Shown here one piece after another: positions 18,520 to 28,265 of a stretch of DNA of 64,000 nt. Within the stretch, counting starts at the first letter, position 1, and each line of letters opens with the position of its first letter. The notes beneath the pieces are model-generated. The model was given only the letters and a program-made list of their open reading frames with translations. It was not told the DNA's origin and made no database searches. The translations under genes were made by a program, and so were the position numbers. The stretch is from NCBI RefSeq assembly GCF_024124825.1, contig NZ_JAMXSS010000002.1, positions 2,852,001 to 2,916,000 on the forward strand, given 5' to 3'. The DNA is from Arthrobacter sp. H16F315. GTDB taxonomy: Bacteria; Actinomycetota; Actinomycetes; Actinomycetales; Micrococcaceae.

Positions 18520-19398
18520 TTACTTGCGGCCGCTGAGCTGGAGGGTCTGCTTGAACAGACCCGAGTGGTCGAGGCCGCCGTCGCCCTGGTTGACCGTGGC
18601 TGCGACGAGCTGAGCGGCGAGGGCGCCGAGCGGGAGCGAGACGTTGGCTTCGCGGGCGGCCGAAGTGACGATACCCATGTCCTTGTGGTGGAGCGCGAGG
18701 CGGAAGCCTGGCGCGAAGTCGCGGTCCAGCATCTTCTGGCCCTTCTGGTCCAGCACTTTGGAGCCGGCCAGGCCGCCACCGAGGACCTTGAGCGCGGCAT
18801 CAGTATCCACGCCGTAGGCCTCAAGGAAGGCTACGGCTTCGCCCAGTACCTGGATGTTGACGGCGACGATCAGCTGGTTGGCCGCTTTGACGGTCTGCCC
18901 GGAGCCGGCCGGGCCTACGTGGACGATGGTCTTTCCCACAGCGTTGAGCACGTCCTGTGCTGCTTCGAAGTCTGCTGCGTCGCCGCCGACCATAATGGAA
19001 AGCGCGGCGGTGATGGCGCCCTGCTCGCCGCCTGACACCGGGGCGTCCAGGGCGCGGATACCGGCGGCCTTGGCATCGTCCGCCAGCCGCTTGGCCACAT
19101 CGGGGCGGATGCTGCTGGCATCAATCCAGAGGGTGCCCTGCTTCGCGTTCGCGAACAGGCCTTCGGGTCCGGAGACGACGCTTTCGACGTCAGGTGAGTC
19201 CGGAACCATCGTAATAACGACGTCCGCGTCCCTGACAGCGTCGGCGATGCTCGCTGCACCCCGGCCGCCCTCGGAGACCAGCGTGTCGATCTTGTCCTGG
19301 CTGCGGTTGAAGCCGGTGACGCTGTGGCCTGCCTTGACGAGGTTGATGGCCATGGGAAGGCCCATGATGCCGAGACCGATGACTGTGACGTTGCTCAT
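18520..19398 (-). CDS. glxR: 2-hydroxy-3-oxopropionate (tartronate semialdehyde) reductase
   Basis: 292 residues, beta-hydroxyacid dehydrogenase family. [20 protein letters not shown] is the NAD(P)-binding glycine-rich start, [11 protein letters not shown] the substrate loop, and [12 protein letters not shown] carries the catalytic Lys. It reduces tartronate semialdehyde from Gcl to glycerate, the substrate of the glycerate kinase two genes downstream. ATG 19398 with AAAGGA upstream. It lies between hyi and gcl in one operon. Confidence 0.96.
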   Translation of the reverse strand: MSNVTVIGLGIMGLPMAINLVKAGHSVTGFNRSQDKIDTLVSEGGRGAASIADAVRDADVVITMVPDSPDVESVVSGPEGLFANAKQGTLWIDASSIRPDVAKRLADDAKAAGIRALDAPVSGGEQGAITAALSIMVGGDAADFEAAQDVLNAVGKTIVHVGPAGSGQTVKAANQLIVAVNIQVLGEAVAFLEAYGVDTDAALKVLGGGLAGSKVLDQKGQKMLDRDFAPGFRLALHHKDMGIVTSAAREANVSLPLGALAAQLVAATVNQGDGGLDHSGLFKQTLQLSGRK

Positions 19399-19437
19399 GT
19401 TGTATTCCTTTGCTGAAGTAGGGTGGCCGGTGCGCGG

Positions 19438-20238
19438 TCAGTGCGCAGCAGGCTGGCGGATGGCCCAGTTAAAGGCGGCTTTGGCCGGTTCTTTGTATTC
19501 GAGGCCGATGTAGCCCGTGTAGCCGAGTTCGCGGCTCCGGGAGATCCATTCGCCGAGCGGAAGGTTTCCGGTTCCGGGGGCTCCGCGGCCGGGGTTGTCG
19601 GCGATTTGGATGTGGCCGAAGTCTTTGGCGTGCTGTTCAATCACGGCGGCGACGTCGTCCCCGTTGACGGCCAGGTGGTAGAAGTCGGCAAGGAGCTTGA
19701 CGTTATCGGCGCCGGACTCGTCCTTGACCCTGGCGATCACCTTCAGGGCGTCGGCGGCCGTGAGCAGCGGGTAGCGCGGTGCGCCGCTGACCGGCTCCAG
19801 CAGGACGGTGCCACCGATCCGTGCGACGCCGGCGGCGGCCGTCGCGAGGTTCTCGGCGGCCACAGCGTCCTGCTTTTCTGCGGAATCTCCCGCAGTGCGG
19901 TTGCCGTAGAGGGCGTTGAACGCTGTGCACCCGAGTCGCTCGCCGATGCCCGCGACGACGTCGATGTTGTCCAGGAACTCGGCCGAGCGGGCCGGCCAGG
20001 ACACCAGGCCACGGTCGCCTTCCGGCATGTTGCCTGCGTTGAAGTTCAGCCCCGAGAGCTGGACACCGGCGTCGGTAATGGCCTTCTCAAACTTGGCTAC
20101 CTCGCTGTCCGAGGGTACGGAGGTCTCAAACGGCCACCAGAATTCGACGGCGTCAAACCCTGCTGCCTTGGCGGCCGCGGGCCGCTCGAGGAGCGGCAGT
20201 TCCGTCAGCAGGATGGAGCAGTTCACGGTATACGTCAT
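19438..20238 (-). CDS. hyi: Hydroxypyruvate isomerase (TIM-barrel)
   Basis: 266 residues from ATG 20238 (AAGGA upstream); the frame is open further upstream but lacks similarity there. MTYTVNCSILLTELPLLERPAAAKAAGFDAVEFWWPF is the usual N-terminus, and metal ligands of the xylose-isomerase-like barrel are visible (VLLEPVSG, LLADFYHLAVNGDD, GHIQIADNPGRGAPGTG, IGLEYKE). It interconverts hydroxypyruvate and tartronate semialdehyde. It is the first gene of the hyi-glxR-gcl-glxK-allB operon; a pair of IclR-type sites lies 58-100 bp upstream. Confidence 0.95.
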   Translation of the reverse strand: MTYTVNCSILLTELPLLERPAAAKAAGFDAVEFWWPFETSVPSDSEVAKFEKAITDAGVQLSGLNFNAGNMPEGDRGLVSWPARSAEFLDNIDVVAGIGERLGCTAFNALYGNRTAGDSAEKQDAVAAENLATAAAGVARIGGTVLLEPVSGAPRYPLLTAADALKVIARVKDESGADNVKLLADFYHLAVNGDDVAAVIEQHAKDFGHIQIADNPGRGAPGTGNLPLGEWISRSRELGYTGYIGLEYKEPAKAAFNWAIRQPAAH

Positions 20239-20295
20239 TGGATTCGTCCTTAGCCCTCTGAACCGGCAACAACCGGCAGTCTTGATATTTTCTAG

Positions 20296-20333
20296 ATTCC
20301 GCTTTGTGGAATCTTTATTCTGCTTTATGAAAA
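20296..20333. promoter_or_regulatory. Predicted IclR/AllR tandem operator, hyi-gcl operon
   Basis: Two sites exactly 21 bp apart: ATTCC-GCTTTGT-GGAAT (20296-20312, perfect outer arms) and ATTCT-GCTTTAT-GAAAA (20317-20333). The same pair architecture recurs at six other places in the ureide region. Located upstream of hyi and the glyoxylate operon. Confidence 0.7.
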
Positions 20334-20395
20334 GTTTAGGCTTCGTTGTCCACGACGTCAACCTGCGCAGCACCCCGGTGGCAGTTAAAGCGCGA

Positions 20396-20421
20396 CGCCC
20401 CGGCCTGGTAGGGCCGGGGCG
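20396..20421. terminator. Probable Rho-independent terminator between allE and the hyi promoter
   Basis: A 10-bp GC-rich stem (20396-20405 with 20412-20421) and 6-base loop, just beyond the allE stop codon on its downstream side. There is no strong T-run, so termination efficiency is uncertain. Confidence 0.55.
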
Positions 20422-20434
20422 CACGCGCGGGTGG

Positions 20435-21247
20435 CTAGGTCAGGCGGATCTGGCGGTTGACATCCTTGTAGAGCAGGTAGCGGAAATTGCCGGGCCCGCC
20501 GGCGTAGCATGCCTGCGGGCAGAAGGCACGCAGCCACATAAAGTCGCCCGCCTCGACCTCTACCCAGTCATTGTTGAGCAAGTACATGGCCTTGCCCTCC
20601 AGGACGTACAGGCCGTGCTCCATCACGTGTGTTTCCGGGAATGGGATCACTCCGCCGGGCTTGAACGTCACGATGTTCACGTGCATATCGTGTGCCAGAT
20701 CGCCGGGGTCCGCGAAACGTGTGGTCTTCCAGACGCCGTCAACATCCGGCATTTCGCGCGGCTCGACTTCCTGGTCACTGGTGACGAAGGATTTCGCCTC
20801 GTAGCCTTCCAACCGCTCGTAGGCCTTGCGGATCCAGTGGAAGGAGACGATCTCGTCCGAGACGTTCTCCAGGCCCCACTGCGCGCCGGCAGCAATGTAG
20901 GCGTACCCGCCTTCTTCGAGCTGGTGCAGTTCACCGTCAAGCCTCAGATTAACCTTGCCCCTGGTGACGAAGATGACGCCTTCAACGCCAGCCTCGAATT
21001 CCGCCTTGGGCGCGCCGCCGCCCGGGCCAATCTCCACGATCAGCTGGGAAAAAGTAGTAGCGAACCCGGAGATTGGGCGGGCGATGATCCATGAGCGGGT
21101 GTTCGAAAAGCCCGGCAGGTTGCTGGTGACGATGTCTGTCAGGACGCCCTTCGGGATGACCGTATAGGCTTCCGTGACGATCGCGCGCTCGGTGGTGAGG
21201 TGGGTCTGCGGCGGCAAGCCGCCTTCAGGTGTGTAGTACTTGCCCAT
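20435..21247 (-). CDS. allE: (S)-ureidoglycine aminohydrolase (bicupin)
   Basis: 270 residues, two cupin domains. The N-terminal half has the degenerate cupin (VIFVTRGKVNLRLDGELHQLEEGGYAYIAAG) and the C-terminal one keeps metal ligands in FPETHVMEHGLYVLEGKAMYLL and ACYAGGPG. It converts ureidoglycine, made from allantoate, into ureidoglycolate and ammonia. ATG 21247 has AAGGA upstream. It is the last gene of a long leftward operon malic enzyme-aceB-DUF6986-allE. Notably no allantoate amidohydrolase (allC) is visible in the window, so that step must be encoded elsewhere. Confidence 0.93.
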   Translation of the reverse strand: MGKYYTPEGGLPPQTHLTTERAIVTEAYTVIPKGVLTDIVTSNLPGFSNTRSWIIARPISGFATTFSQLIVEIGPGGGAPKAEFEAGVEGVIFVTRGKVNLRLDGELHQLEEGGYAYIAAGAQWGLENVSDEIVSFHWIRKAYERLEGYEAKSFVTSDQEVEPREMPDVDGVWKTTRFADPGDLAHDMHVNIVTFKPGGVIPFPETHVMEHGLYVLEGKAMYLLNNDWVEVEAGDFMWLRAFCPQACYAGGPGNFRYLLYKDVNRQIRLT

Positions 21248-21262
21248 CAGGTGAATCCTTAC

Positions 21263-22534
21263 TTAGGAGGTGGAAGTTGTGGCCAGCCGGGGGTGGGCCA
21301 GTGCTGTCAGCCGTGGAACTCCGACGCCGGCAAGCGCCTGGACTTCGTCGGCACCTACGGCGCCGCACTGGACGCCGCGCAGCACAAAAGCCGCCAGTGC
21401 CCGGGCGGTGGCCGGCTCGTCCATCACGCCGCCTTCGGTCTGCTCAACGTAGTTTCGCAGCCGGGCCGCGGCGGCCGGAAGCCCTTGGCGGTAGAAGGCG
21501 TAGCTCGCTGAAAAACGGCTGGGCAGCTGGGCGGGATGGAGGTCCCAGCCCTGGTAGTAGCCGCGCTCCAGCGAGCGGCGGACCAGCCGGCCATGGATCG
21601 CCCAGGCATTCTCAACACCATCTCCGACGGGAATGATATTGGTCGAGCCGTCGGAGAGGCGGATGCCCGTACCGGCGACAGCCAGCTGCATAACCTCCTT
21701 GGCGAAGTCGGCCACGGGATGTTCCATCGACTGGTACTCGGCAGAGATCTGCAGGGACGCGGAATAGTCGTACGTTCCGTAGTGCAGGGCACTGATCCGG
21801 CCCGGGACGATGTGCGGCAGCTGCGCCACCGGGGAGGTTCCTTCGGGACCGAGGATGAGTTGGGGTGTTTCCACCTGCACTTCAAACCTGAGCCGCCCGT
21901 GCGGCAGCGAATGGATCTCCTCAAGCCGGCAGACGGCATAGTCCATGGCCTGCACCTGGGCCACTGTGGTGACCTTGGGCAGCGTGAGGATCAGGCCCTC
22001 CGGGAGTTCGCCGGCGGCCGCAAGTGATGCCACGAAAAGATCCAGCGTGCGAAGTCCCCGGGTTCGGGTGGCAGCTTCAAAGCACTTGAAGCGGATGCCA
22101 ATGAACGGCGGTGCCGTGCCCGCAGCAACCGCGGCCGCCACGGCCGAAGCCGCAGCCGCAGCCGCAGCATCCTCAGCGTCGTCTCCCCGGTCCCCGTAGC
22201 CGTCCTCGAAGTCCAGCCTCAGGTCCTCGATCGGCTCGGCTGCCAGTTTGGGTTCCACCCGGGCGGCCACCGAGTTGGCGAGTTCGGCATCCTGGCCGAG
22301 CAGTTCGCCGATGCGGGCCAAGCCGCCGTGGGCCTCTGCTGCGGCCAGCGCTTGGGCTCCCCACTCGGCCGGCAACGACGGCGTGAACCGGTCTGCGGGA
22401 ACGTAGACCGTGTGCACCGGTTGGCGGGAACCGTCGTCGCCCGGGTAGTTCTGCTCCAGCAGGCGGTCCGTTGCCACCAGTTGCGCTTCGATCTCGGCCA
22501 GGTCCCTGCTGGTCAGCGAAAGGTGCTGTGCCAC
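21263..22534 (-). CDS. DUF6986 family protein (HpcH/HpaI-CitE-like aldolase fold)
   Basis: 423 residues. Motifs resemble the HpcH/CitE TIM-barrel lyases: EDLRLDFEDGYGDRGDDAED (acidic metal site), IGIRFKCFE, LTLPKVTT and RFEVQVETPQLILG. This family is annotated only as DUF6986. Starts at GTG 22534, three bases after the malate synthase stop, whose end supplies the AAAGGTG ribosome site, so the two are tightly coupled; allE follows after 15 bp. The position between malate synthase and ureidoglycine aminohydrolase suggests an acyl-CoA or 2-oxoacid reaction in glyoxylate or ureide metabolism, but no reaction can be assigned from sequence. Confidence 0.85.
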   Translation of the reverse strand: MAQHLSLTSRDLAEIEAQLVATDRLLEQNYPGDDGSRQPVHTVYVPADRFTPSLPAEWGAQALAAAEAHGGLARIGELLGQDAELANSVAARVEPKLAAEPIEDLRLDFEDGYGDRGDDAEDAAAAAAASAVAAAVAAGTAPPFIGIRFKCFEAATRTRGLRTLDLFVASLAAAGELPEGLILTLPKVTTVAQVQAMDYAVCRLEEIHSLPHGRLRFEVQVETPQLILGPEGTSPVAQLPHIVPGRISALHYGTYDYSASLQISAEYQSMEHPVADFAKEVMQLAVAGTGIRLSDGSTNIIPVGDGVENAWAIHGRLVRRSLERGYYQGWDLHPAQLPSRFSASYAFYRQGLPAAAARLRNYVEQTEGGVMDEPATARALAAFVLRGVQCGAVGADEVQALAGVGVPRLTALAHPRLATTSTS

Positions 22535-22537
22535 CTT

Positions 22538-24136
22538 TCAGCCGACCAGTTCGTAGGCGGGGGTGGTGAGGAAGTCCGTGTATTCCTCGGAGAGGCAGAT
22601 GTCCGCGATCAGCCCGCTGGCGGGCTGGTAGTAGCGGCGGAACGCCTCGTCGCCGAACTCGGAACGGAGCCGCTCCGTTTCCTCGCCCAGGATGCGCTCC
22701 ACCAGTTCCCGTGTGACGGTGTTGCCGGTATCTGCCAGGACGGATTTGTTGCGGATCTGCTGCCAGACCTGCGAGCGGGAGATCTCCGCCGTGGCGGCGT
22801 CCTCCATAAGGTTATGGATGGCCACAGCACCGTTTCCGGAGATCCAGACCGCGGTGTAGGCGACGGCGACGTACAGGTTTAGGCGCAGGCCGGCCTCGGT
22901 GACCTGACCGTCCGCCGAAGCGATGTCCAGGAGTTGTTCCGCAGTGACCGAGACCTCTGGCCGCAGCTTGTCCAGCTGGTTGGGACGGTCGCCAAGGACC
23001 GAATCGAACACTTCACGGCACGTCGGCACCAGATCTGGGTGGGCCACCCAGGACCCGTCGAAGCCATCGTTGGCCTCCCGGGTTTTGTCCGCCCGGACCT
23101 TGGCAAATGCGGCTTCCGTAACCTCAGGATGGCGGCGGTTGGGGATCACCGCAGCCATGCCTCCCATCGCAAAGGCGCCGCGGTGGTGGCAGGTCTTGAC
23201 CAGCAGTTCCGTGTAGGCGCGCATAAACGGTGCCGTCATGGCCACCGAGGCACGGTCCGGAAGAACAAACTCCTCGCCGGCGTCGCGGAAATACTTGATG
23301 ATGCTGAACAGGTAGTCCCAGCGTCCGGCGTTGAGTCCGGAGGCGTGGTGGCGGAGTTCGAACAGGATCTCGTCCATTTCAAACGCAGCAGGAATCGTCT
23401 CGACCAGCACCGTGGCACGGACGGTTCCCTGCGGGATGCCGAGCCGGTCCTGGGCGAAGACAAACACATCGTTCCAGAGCCGCGCTTCACGGTGGCTCTC
23501 CATCTTGGGCAGATAGTAGTACGGGCCCTGTCCGTTGCTGATGAGTTGCTTGGCGACGTGGAAGAAGTGCAGACCGAAATCAACCAGCGCGCCGACCGCC
23601 GGCCGACCGTTAACAAGAAGGTGGCGTTCCTCCATGTGCCAGCCGCGCGGACGTGCGACCACGACGGCGAGCGGTTCATCCGTCCGGAGGGTGTACTCCT
23701 TTCCCTCCGGGGAGATGTAGCTCAGTGTTCCAGCGGCGGCGTCCCGCAGGTTCAGGATCGCGTCTATGACGTTGGCCCAGGTGGGTGTGCTGGCATCCTC
23801 AAGATCTGCCAGCCAGACCTTTGCGCCCGAGTTCAGCGCGTTGATGGCCATTTTGGCCGGCGTGGCGGGTCCGGTCATTTCCACACGCCGGTCCTGCAGT
23901 GCGGCCGGAGCGGGGGCCACCGTCCAGTCGCCCGCGCGGACGTCCTGGGTCTCGGGCAGGAAGTCGAGCTTGCCGGTCCGGGCTACCTGCTCGCGCCTAA
24001 CCACGCGGGCCGCGAGGAGTTCGGCACGGGTACCGGCGAAGCGAAGGTGGAGTTCCTCCACAAAGGCCAACGCCTCCGGGGTCAGAATTTCTTCGGCACG
24101 TGCAATCGGGTGCGGGTCAGTGACTGAGAGAGCCAT
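22538..24136 (-). CDS. aceB: Malate synthase A
   Basis: 532 residues, the length of isoform A. It condenses glyoxylate with acetyl-CoA to malate. Recognised by VEMTGPATPAKMAINALNSGAKVWLADLEDA (split here only to name it: residues about 88-118), YYLPKMESHREARLWNDVF, the ETIPAAFEMDEILFELR segment with the catalytic Glu, and FAMGGMAAVIPNR. ATG 24136 has AAAGGA nine bases upstream. Operon with malic enzyme upstream (27-bp gap) and DUF6986 downstream. Here it would use glyoxylate from ureide breakdown rather than from isocitrate lyase, which is absent from the window. Confidence 0.95.
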   Translation of the reverse strand: MALSVTDPHPIARAEEILTPEALAFVEELHLRFAGTRAELLAARVVRREQVARTGKLDFLPETQDVRAGDWTVAPAPAALQDRRVEMTGPATPAKMAINALNSGAKVWLADLEDASTPTWANVIDAILNLRDAAAGTLSYISPEGKEYTLRTDEPLAVVVARPRGWHMEERHLLVNGRPAVGALVDFGLHFFHVAKQLISNGQGPYYYLPKMESHREARLWNDVFVFAQDRLGIPQGTVRATVLVETIPAAFEMDEILFELRHHASGLNAGRWDYLFSIIKYFRDAGEEFVLPDRASVAMTAPFMRAYTELLVKTCHHRGAFAMGGMAAVIPNRRHPEVTEAAFAKVRADKTREANDGFDGSWVAHPDLVPTCREVFDSVLGDRPNQLDKLRPEVSVTAEQLLDIASADGQVTEAGLRLNLYVAVAYTAVWISGNGAVAIHNLMEDAATAEISRSQVWQQIRNKSVLADTGNTVTRELVERILGEETERLRSEFGDEAFRRYYQPASGLIADICLSEEYTDFLTTPAYELVG

Positions 24137-24163
24137 GGTCCGGGTCCTTTCCTTGAAGGTGAA

Positions 24164-25582
24164 TCAGGCTTTTGCGAAGACAGCTGCGCGTGCTGCGCGT
24201 GCTGCGTGGGCTGCGTGGGCGACCGCGGACGCTACGTCGGCGGCAACATGCGGATCAAAGACACTGGGGATGATGTAGCTGGCATTAAGCTCGTCATCGG
24301 CCACACGGTTGGCGATTGCCTCGGCGGCCGCCACCAGCATCTCCGGGATGATGTCCGATGCTCCGGCGTCCAGCAGGCCACGGAAGAAGCCGGGGAAGGC
24401 CAGCACGTTGTTGATCTGGTTCGGGAAGTCGCTGCGGCCGGTGGCCACAACTGCCGCGTGAAGGGACGCGACGGCCGGGTCGATTTCCGGGGTCGGGTTG
24501 GCCATGGCGAAGACGATCGCATCCTTGGCCATGGAGGCGACCTGCTCCTCGCCGATCACGTTGGGGGCGCTGACGCCGATGAAGACGTCGGCGCCCTTAA
24601 TCGCCTCGTGCAGTGTCCCGGAGAAGCCTTCCTCGTTGGTGTTCGCCGCGATCCAGCTGCGGTGTTCGTCGTCGTAGTCCTGGCCGGAGTGGATGGCACC
24701 GGAGCGTCCGGCGGCGATGATGTGCCGGGCACCCTGGGCCTTGAGCAGCTGGATGATGGCCGAACCGGCGGCACCAACCCCCGAGACGACGATCCGCACG
24801 TCGGCGAGCTTTTTGTCCACCACCCGCAGCGCGTTGACCAGGGCAGCCAGGGTGACAATGGCGGTGCCGTGCTGATCGTCGTGGAAGACAGGGATGTCCA
24901 GCTCTTCGCGGAGGCGGTTCTCGATCTCGAAGCAACGCGGTGCGGCGATGTCTTCAAGGTTCACACCACCGTAGACGGGGGCTAGGGCCTTGACGATCAT
25001 GATGATTTCCTCGGTGTCCTGGGTGTCCAGGCACACCGGCCAGGCGTCGACATTGGCGAACTGCTTGAACAGCGCCGCTTTGCCTTCCATCACGGGCAGG
25101 GCAGCTGCGGGGCCAATGTTGCCCAGGCCCAAGACGGCGGACCCGTCGGTCACGACGGCGATTGTGTTGCGCTTGACGGTGAGGTTCCGTGCGGCGTCGG
25201 GGTTCTCGGCGATCGCCATGCAAACGCGCGCCACTCCCGGCGTGTAGGCACGGGAGAGATCGTCGCGGTTGCGGAGGGCCACCTTGGGCACCACCTCGAG
25301 CTTGCCGCCGAGGTGCATCAGGAAGGTACGGTCCGAGACGTTGCGGACCGTAACGCCCGCGAGAGCGTTCAGCGCGTCTTTGACGCGGCCGGCGTGCTCG
25401 TCGTCGGTGGTGTTGCAGGTGACATCGACCACGAGCGTCTCGTGGTGGGACTCGGTGACGTCCAGCGCGGTAATTGCGGCACCGGCAGCGCCAACAGCGG
25501 CCGCGAGTTCGCTCGTGGCGGTGAAGCTGGACGGCGCGTCCACGCGAAGGGTGATCGAATTTCCGGGGCTCGGGTTCGCCAT
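24164..25582 (-). CDS. NAD(P)-dependent malic enzyme with N-terminal ACT domain
   Basis: 472 residues from ATG 25582 (GGAGGAA upstream). Residues about 8-85 form an ACT-like regulatory domain ([22 protein letters not shown]). The catalytic part follows: [12 protein letters not shown] with the Tyr acid, [15 protein letters not shown], metal-binding [24 protein letters not shown], and the NAD(P) Rossmann motif [12 protein letters not shown]. It oxidatively decarboxylates malate to pyruvate. Being first in the operon with malate synthase, it would convert the malate formed from glyoxylate to pyruvate. The C-terminus is an Ala-rich repeat ([12 protein letters not shown]). Confidence 0.95.
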   Translation of the reverse strand: MANPSPGNSITLRVDAPSSFTATSELAAAVGAAGAAITALDVTESHHETLVVDVTCNTTDDEHAGRVKDALNALAGVTVRNVSDRTFLMHLGGKLEVVPKVALRNRDDLSRAYTPGVARVCMAIAENPDAARNLTVKRNTIAVVTDGSAVLGLGNIGPAAALPVMEGKAALFKQFANVDAWPVCLDTQDTEEIIMIVKALAPVYGGVNLEDIAAPRCFEIENRLREELDIPVFHDDQHGTAIVTLAALVNALRVVDKKLADVRIVVSGVGAAGSAIIQLLKAQGARHIIAAGRSGAIHSGQDYDDEHRSWIAANTNEEGFSGTLHEAIKGADVFIGVSAPNVIGEEQVASMAKDAIVFAMANPTPEIDPAVASLHAAVVATGRSDFPNQINNVLAFPGFFRGLLDAGASDIIPEMLVAAAEAIANRVADDELNASYIIPSVFDPHVAADVASAVAHAAHAARAARAAVFAKA

Positions 25583-25635
25583 TGAATGTTCCTCCAGTTC
25601 GGGCCCGGGGATGGGCTGCTGTGCTAAATGAAAAA

Positions 25636-25673
25636 GTTTCGTATTATGGATATTATTATCTACTGAGTGGAAA
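25636..25673. promoter_or_regulatory. Predicted IclR/AllR tandem operator, malic enzyme operon / iclR
   Basis: GTTTC-GTATTAT-GGATA (25636-25652) and TATCT-ACTGAGT-GGAAA (25657-25673), 21 bp apart, in the divergent region between the malic enzyme operon and the IclR gene; suggests autoregulation plus control of the operon. Confidence 0.6.
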
Positions 25674-25791
25674 TACAACCCTGCGGTGTTGTGGTGGGCC
25701 TCAGCGCGGTGCTGTATCTTAGGGATTTCAAGCAATTATTTTCACGATGTGGATATAACGTGCCGGACCGATCCAGCAGGAGACCACTGTT

Positions 25792-26546
25792 ATGGCCGAA
25801 AAAGCCCCGGAGGCGTGCAGTCCGTTGAGCGCGTCTTCGAACTCTTGGAACTCATTACCGACGCCGGCGGAAATGTCACGTTGAGCGAGCTCTCGTCCTC
25901 CACCGAATTGCCGCTGCCGACGATTCACCGGCTGCTGCGCACGCTCGTAACGCTGGGTTACATCCGGCAGCTGCCCAACCGCCGCTACGCATTGGGGCCC
26001 CGACTGATCCGGCTCGGCGAAGCGGCGAACCAGCAGCTGGGCGCCGTCGCCCGGCCGCAACTGAAGTCCCTCGTGGACCGGCTGGGCGAGACAGCCAACA
26101 TGGCGGTACTGGATTCGGACATGGTCATCTACGTGGCACAGGTGCCGTCCCTGCACTCCATGCGGATGTTCACCGAGGTGGGCCGCCGTGCCCATACCCA
26201 TGCCACCGGCGTCGGCAAGGCAATCCTGGCCCAGCTCGACGACGAAACCGTCCGCGGGATTGTCCACCGCAGCGGGATGCCCGTTGCCACGCCGAAAAGC
26301 ATTGGCGACGTGGAGAGCCTGCTCCTTGAGCTGAAGCTGATCCGTGAACGTGGTTACTCCATCGATGAGGAAGAACAGGAAATTGGTGTTCGTTGCTTCG
26401 CTATGGCGGTTCCTGATTCACCCACCCCGGCAGCCATTTCGGTGTCCGGTCCGGTATCGCGGGTGGACCAGTCCTTCGCGGAACGTGCCGTGCCCTTGCT
26501 GCGTGAAGCCGCACTGGCAATTTCAGCTGAGCTGAACCACCAGTAG
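25792..26546 (+). CDS. IclR-family regulator (AllR-like), apparent frameshift at codon 4
   Basis: About 251 residues. The body is a classic IclR protein: GGVQSVERVFELLELI and the winged helix (LSELSSSTELPLPTIHRLLRTLVTLGYI), then the effector domain (HTHATGVGKAILAQLD, GYSIDEEEQEIGVRCFAMAV). The natural start appears to be ATG 25792 (GGAGA upstream), but it is out of frame with the body; one more A in the run 25799-25803 would give MAEKSPGGVQSVERVF. So a one-base deletion or a miscount is likely; GTG 25815 would be a poor alternative. It stands amid the ureide genes and divergent from malic enzyme, and I propose that it binds the 21-bp-spaced operator pairs. AllR of E. coli senses glyoxylate/allantoin. 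Confidence 0.85.
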
Positions 26547-26551
26547 GCCTT

Positions 26552-26592
26552 GTTGGCACTGTCTTCGCGGTCGTCGCGAAGACAGTGCCAAC
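26552..26592. terminator. Bidirectional terminator between iclR and the NCS2 permease
   Basis: An 18-bp perfect stem (26552-26569 with 26575-26592) and 5-base loop GTCGT, between the convergent genes. Very stable; no long T-run. Confidence 0.75.
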
Positions 26593-26607
26593 CGCGGGCG
26601 TTGGCGG

Positions 26608-28115
26608 TCAGTGTCCGGCCGGGCCGCCGGTAGACTCCAGCGGCACTTCCTTGCCGTCGCAGTCAATCAGCTTGCCGTTTTCGTAGCGGTCACCGTCGGC
26701 CAGGCACTTGAGGTCTTCCTCGCGGATGACCCGCCCGGTTCCGGCGACAAAGACCGACTGGTTCTCCGAGTTTCCTGCCTTCAGGTGGTTGAAGAGCAGG
26801 TTCAGTGCAATGGCCATCACGGCGGCGGAGCTGATCCCGGAGTGGAAGATGGTGCCGAACCAGGACGGGAACTTGTCGTAGAAGGTGGGAGCGGCAATCG
26901 GAATCATGCCGAAGCCGATCGATGCCGCCACGATGATCAGGTTCATGTTATTGCGGTACTCCACCTTTGCCAGAGTCCTGATGCCGCTCGCGGCGACCGT
27001 TCCGAAAAGTACAATCCCGGCTCCGCCAAGGACTGCCGTCGGGACCGCAGCAACAACCCGGCCCATCACCGGCAGCAGGCCAAGAAGGACCAGGATAACG
27101 CCGCCTGCCGCGACAACGTAGCGGCTCTTGATCTTGGTGACTGCTACCAGCCCCACATTCTGGGCAAACGCACTCTGGGTGAAGGAGCCAAAGACCGGCG
27201 CCACCATGCTGGAGACCATGTCGGCGCGCAGGCCGGCAGCGATCCGTTTGGAATCGGTTTTGGTGCCGACGATTTCCCCGACGGCCAGAATGTCGGCCAT
27301 GGTCTCGGTCAGGATGACCAGGACCACGATCACCATCGAAATGATCGCGGCGACTTCGAAGGTCGGGGCACCGAAGTGGAAGGGCGTGGGAAAGGCAACG
27401 ATCGGCCCACTACCCACCTTCGAAAAGTCGGCCATGCCGGTGACAACCGCAACCACAGTCCCAATCACGATTGCCAGCAGGATGGAGAGCCGGGAAATGG
27501 TGGCACTTCCGACCTTGCTGAGAATCAGGACCAGGGCAAGCGTCACGGCGGCCAGCCCGATGTTGGCCATACTGCCGTAATTGTCGGCCTTCCTGTTTCC
27601 GCCCATGGCCCAGTTGGCGGCGACGGGCATCAGCGTCAACCCAATGGTGGTGATGACGGTGCCGGTGACCACGGGCGGGAAGAACCGGACGATCTTGAGA
27701 AGACCGGGGCAATGACCAGGCCGATGGCGGCAGAGACGATGACAGCACCGAAAACTGCCGGCAGGCCGCCGCCGCCCGTAACGACTGCGACCATGGTGGC
27801 GACGCTGGCAAACGACACACCCTGCACCAGCGGCAGCTGCGAACCGAAGAACGGCAACCCGAGGGTCTGCAGAAGTGTGGCAAGGCCGCCCATAAAGAGC
27901 GCGGCGGCGATGAGGATTCCAACGTCTGCGGGCGACAGTCCCGCTGCCTGACCCACAATCAGCGGCACGGCAATGATTCCGCCGTACATCGTCAGGACGT
28001 GTTGGAAGCCGTAGGCGAAGCTGCTTCCGATGGAAAGCCGTTCGTCTTCGGGGCGGGCCGAAGACGTGCGGCCGCCGCTCGCCTTGGCGGAATTCTTGGC
28101 ATTTTTTAGGTTCAT
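26608..28115 (-). CDS. NCS2-family xanthine/uracil (purine) permease, apparent frameshift
   Basis: About 502 residues, around 12-14 membrane segments, in two frames. ATG 28115 (AGAAGG upstream) begins the N-terminal part (LSIGSSFAYGFQHVLTMYGGIIAVPLIVG, GSQLPLVQGVSFA), which ends in frame at VIAPVF. From about 27699 the second frame continues FFPPVVTGTVITTIGLTLMPVA, then TQSAFAQNVGLVAVTKIKSRYVV, the NCS2 signature with conserved Asn-Val-Gly. One missing base near 27699 explains the break. The family imports xanthine, urate or uracil with H+ or Na+; the context of uricase next door favours urate or xanthine. It is adjacent to but not obviously controlled by the tandem operators. Confidence 0.85.
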
Positions 28116-28265
28116 GGCAGACCTTCTTGGTTCATGGCAGACGTCGTCGTCTGGCTAACTGGTGTCTGGCTAACAGGATGCTGCAGGTACGTCGGGGGTG
28201 CGGTGGTGCGGGGGTGCGGTGGCGCAGGCACACGGAGTACCCGCGCCACCACCAGGTTTTTCAAC
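28116..28265. repeat. Short direct repeats in the NCS2 upstream region
   Basis: The 150-bp gap between uricase and the NCS2 gene contains back-to-back short repeats: GGTTCATGGCAGAC twice (about 28110 and 28130), GTCTGGCTAAC twice, and a GGTGCGGTGG-type G-rich repeat. The first duplicates the start codon region of the permease. No operator pair of the WTTCC-N7-GGAAW type is seen here. Confidence 0.6.

Noticed and set aside
26611..27951. A 446-codon plus-strand frame opposite the NCS2 permease
   Set aside because: Composition dominated by Gly/Asp/His/Gln typical of the antisense of hydrophobic helices; no motif.
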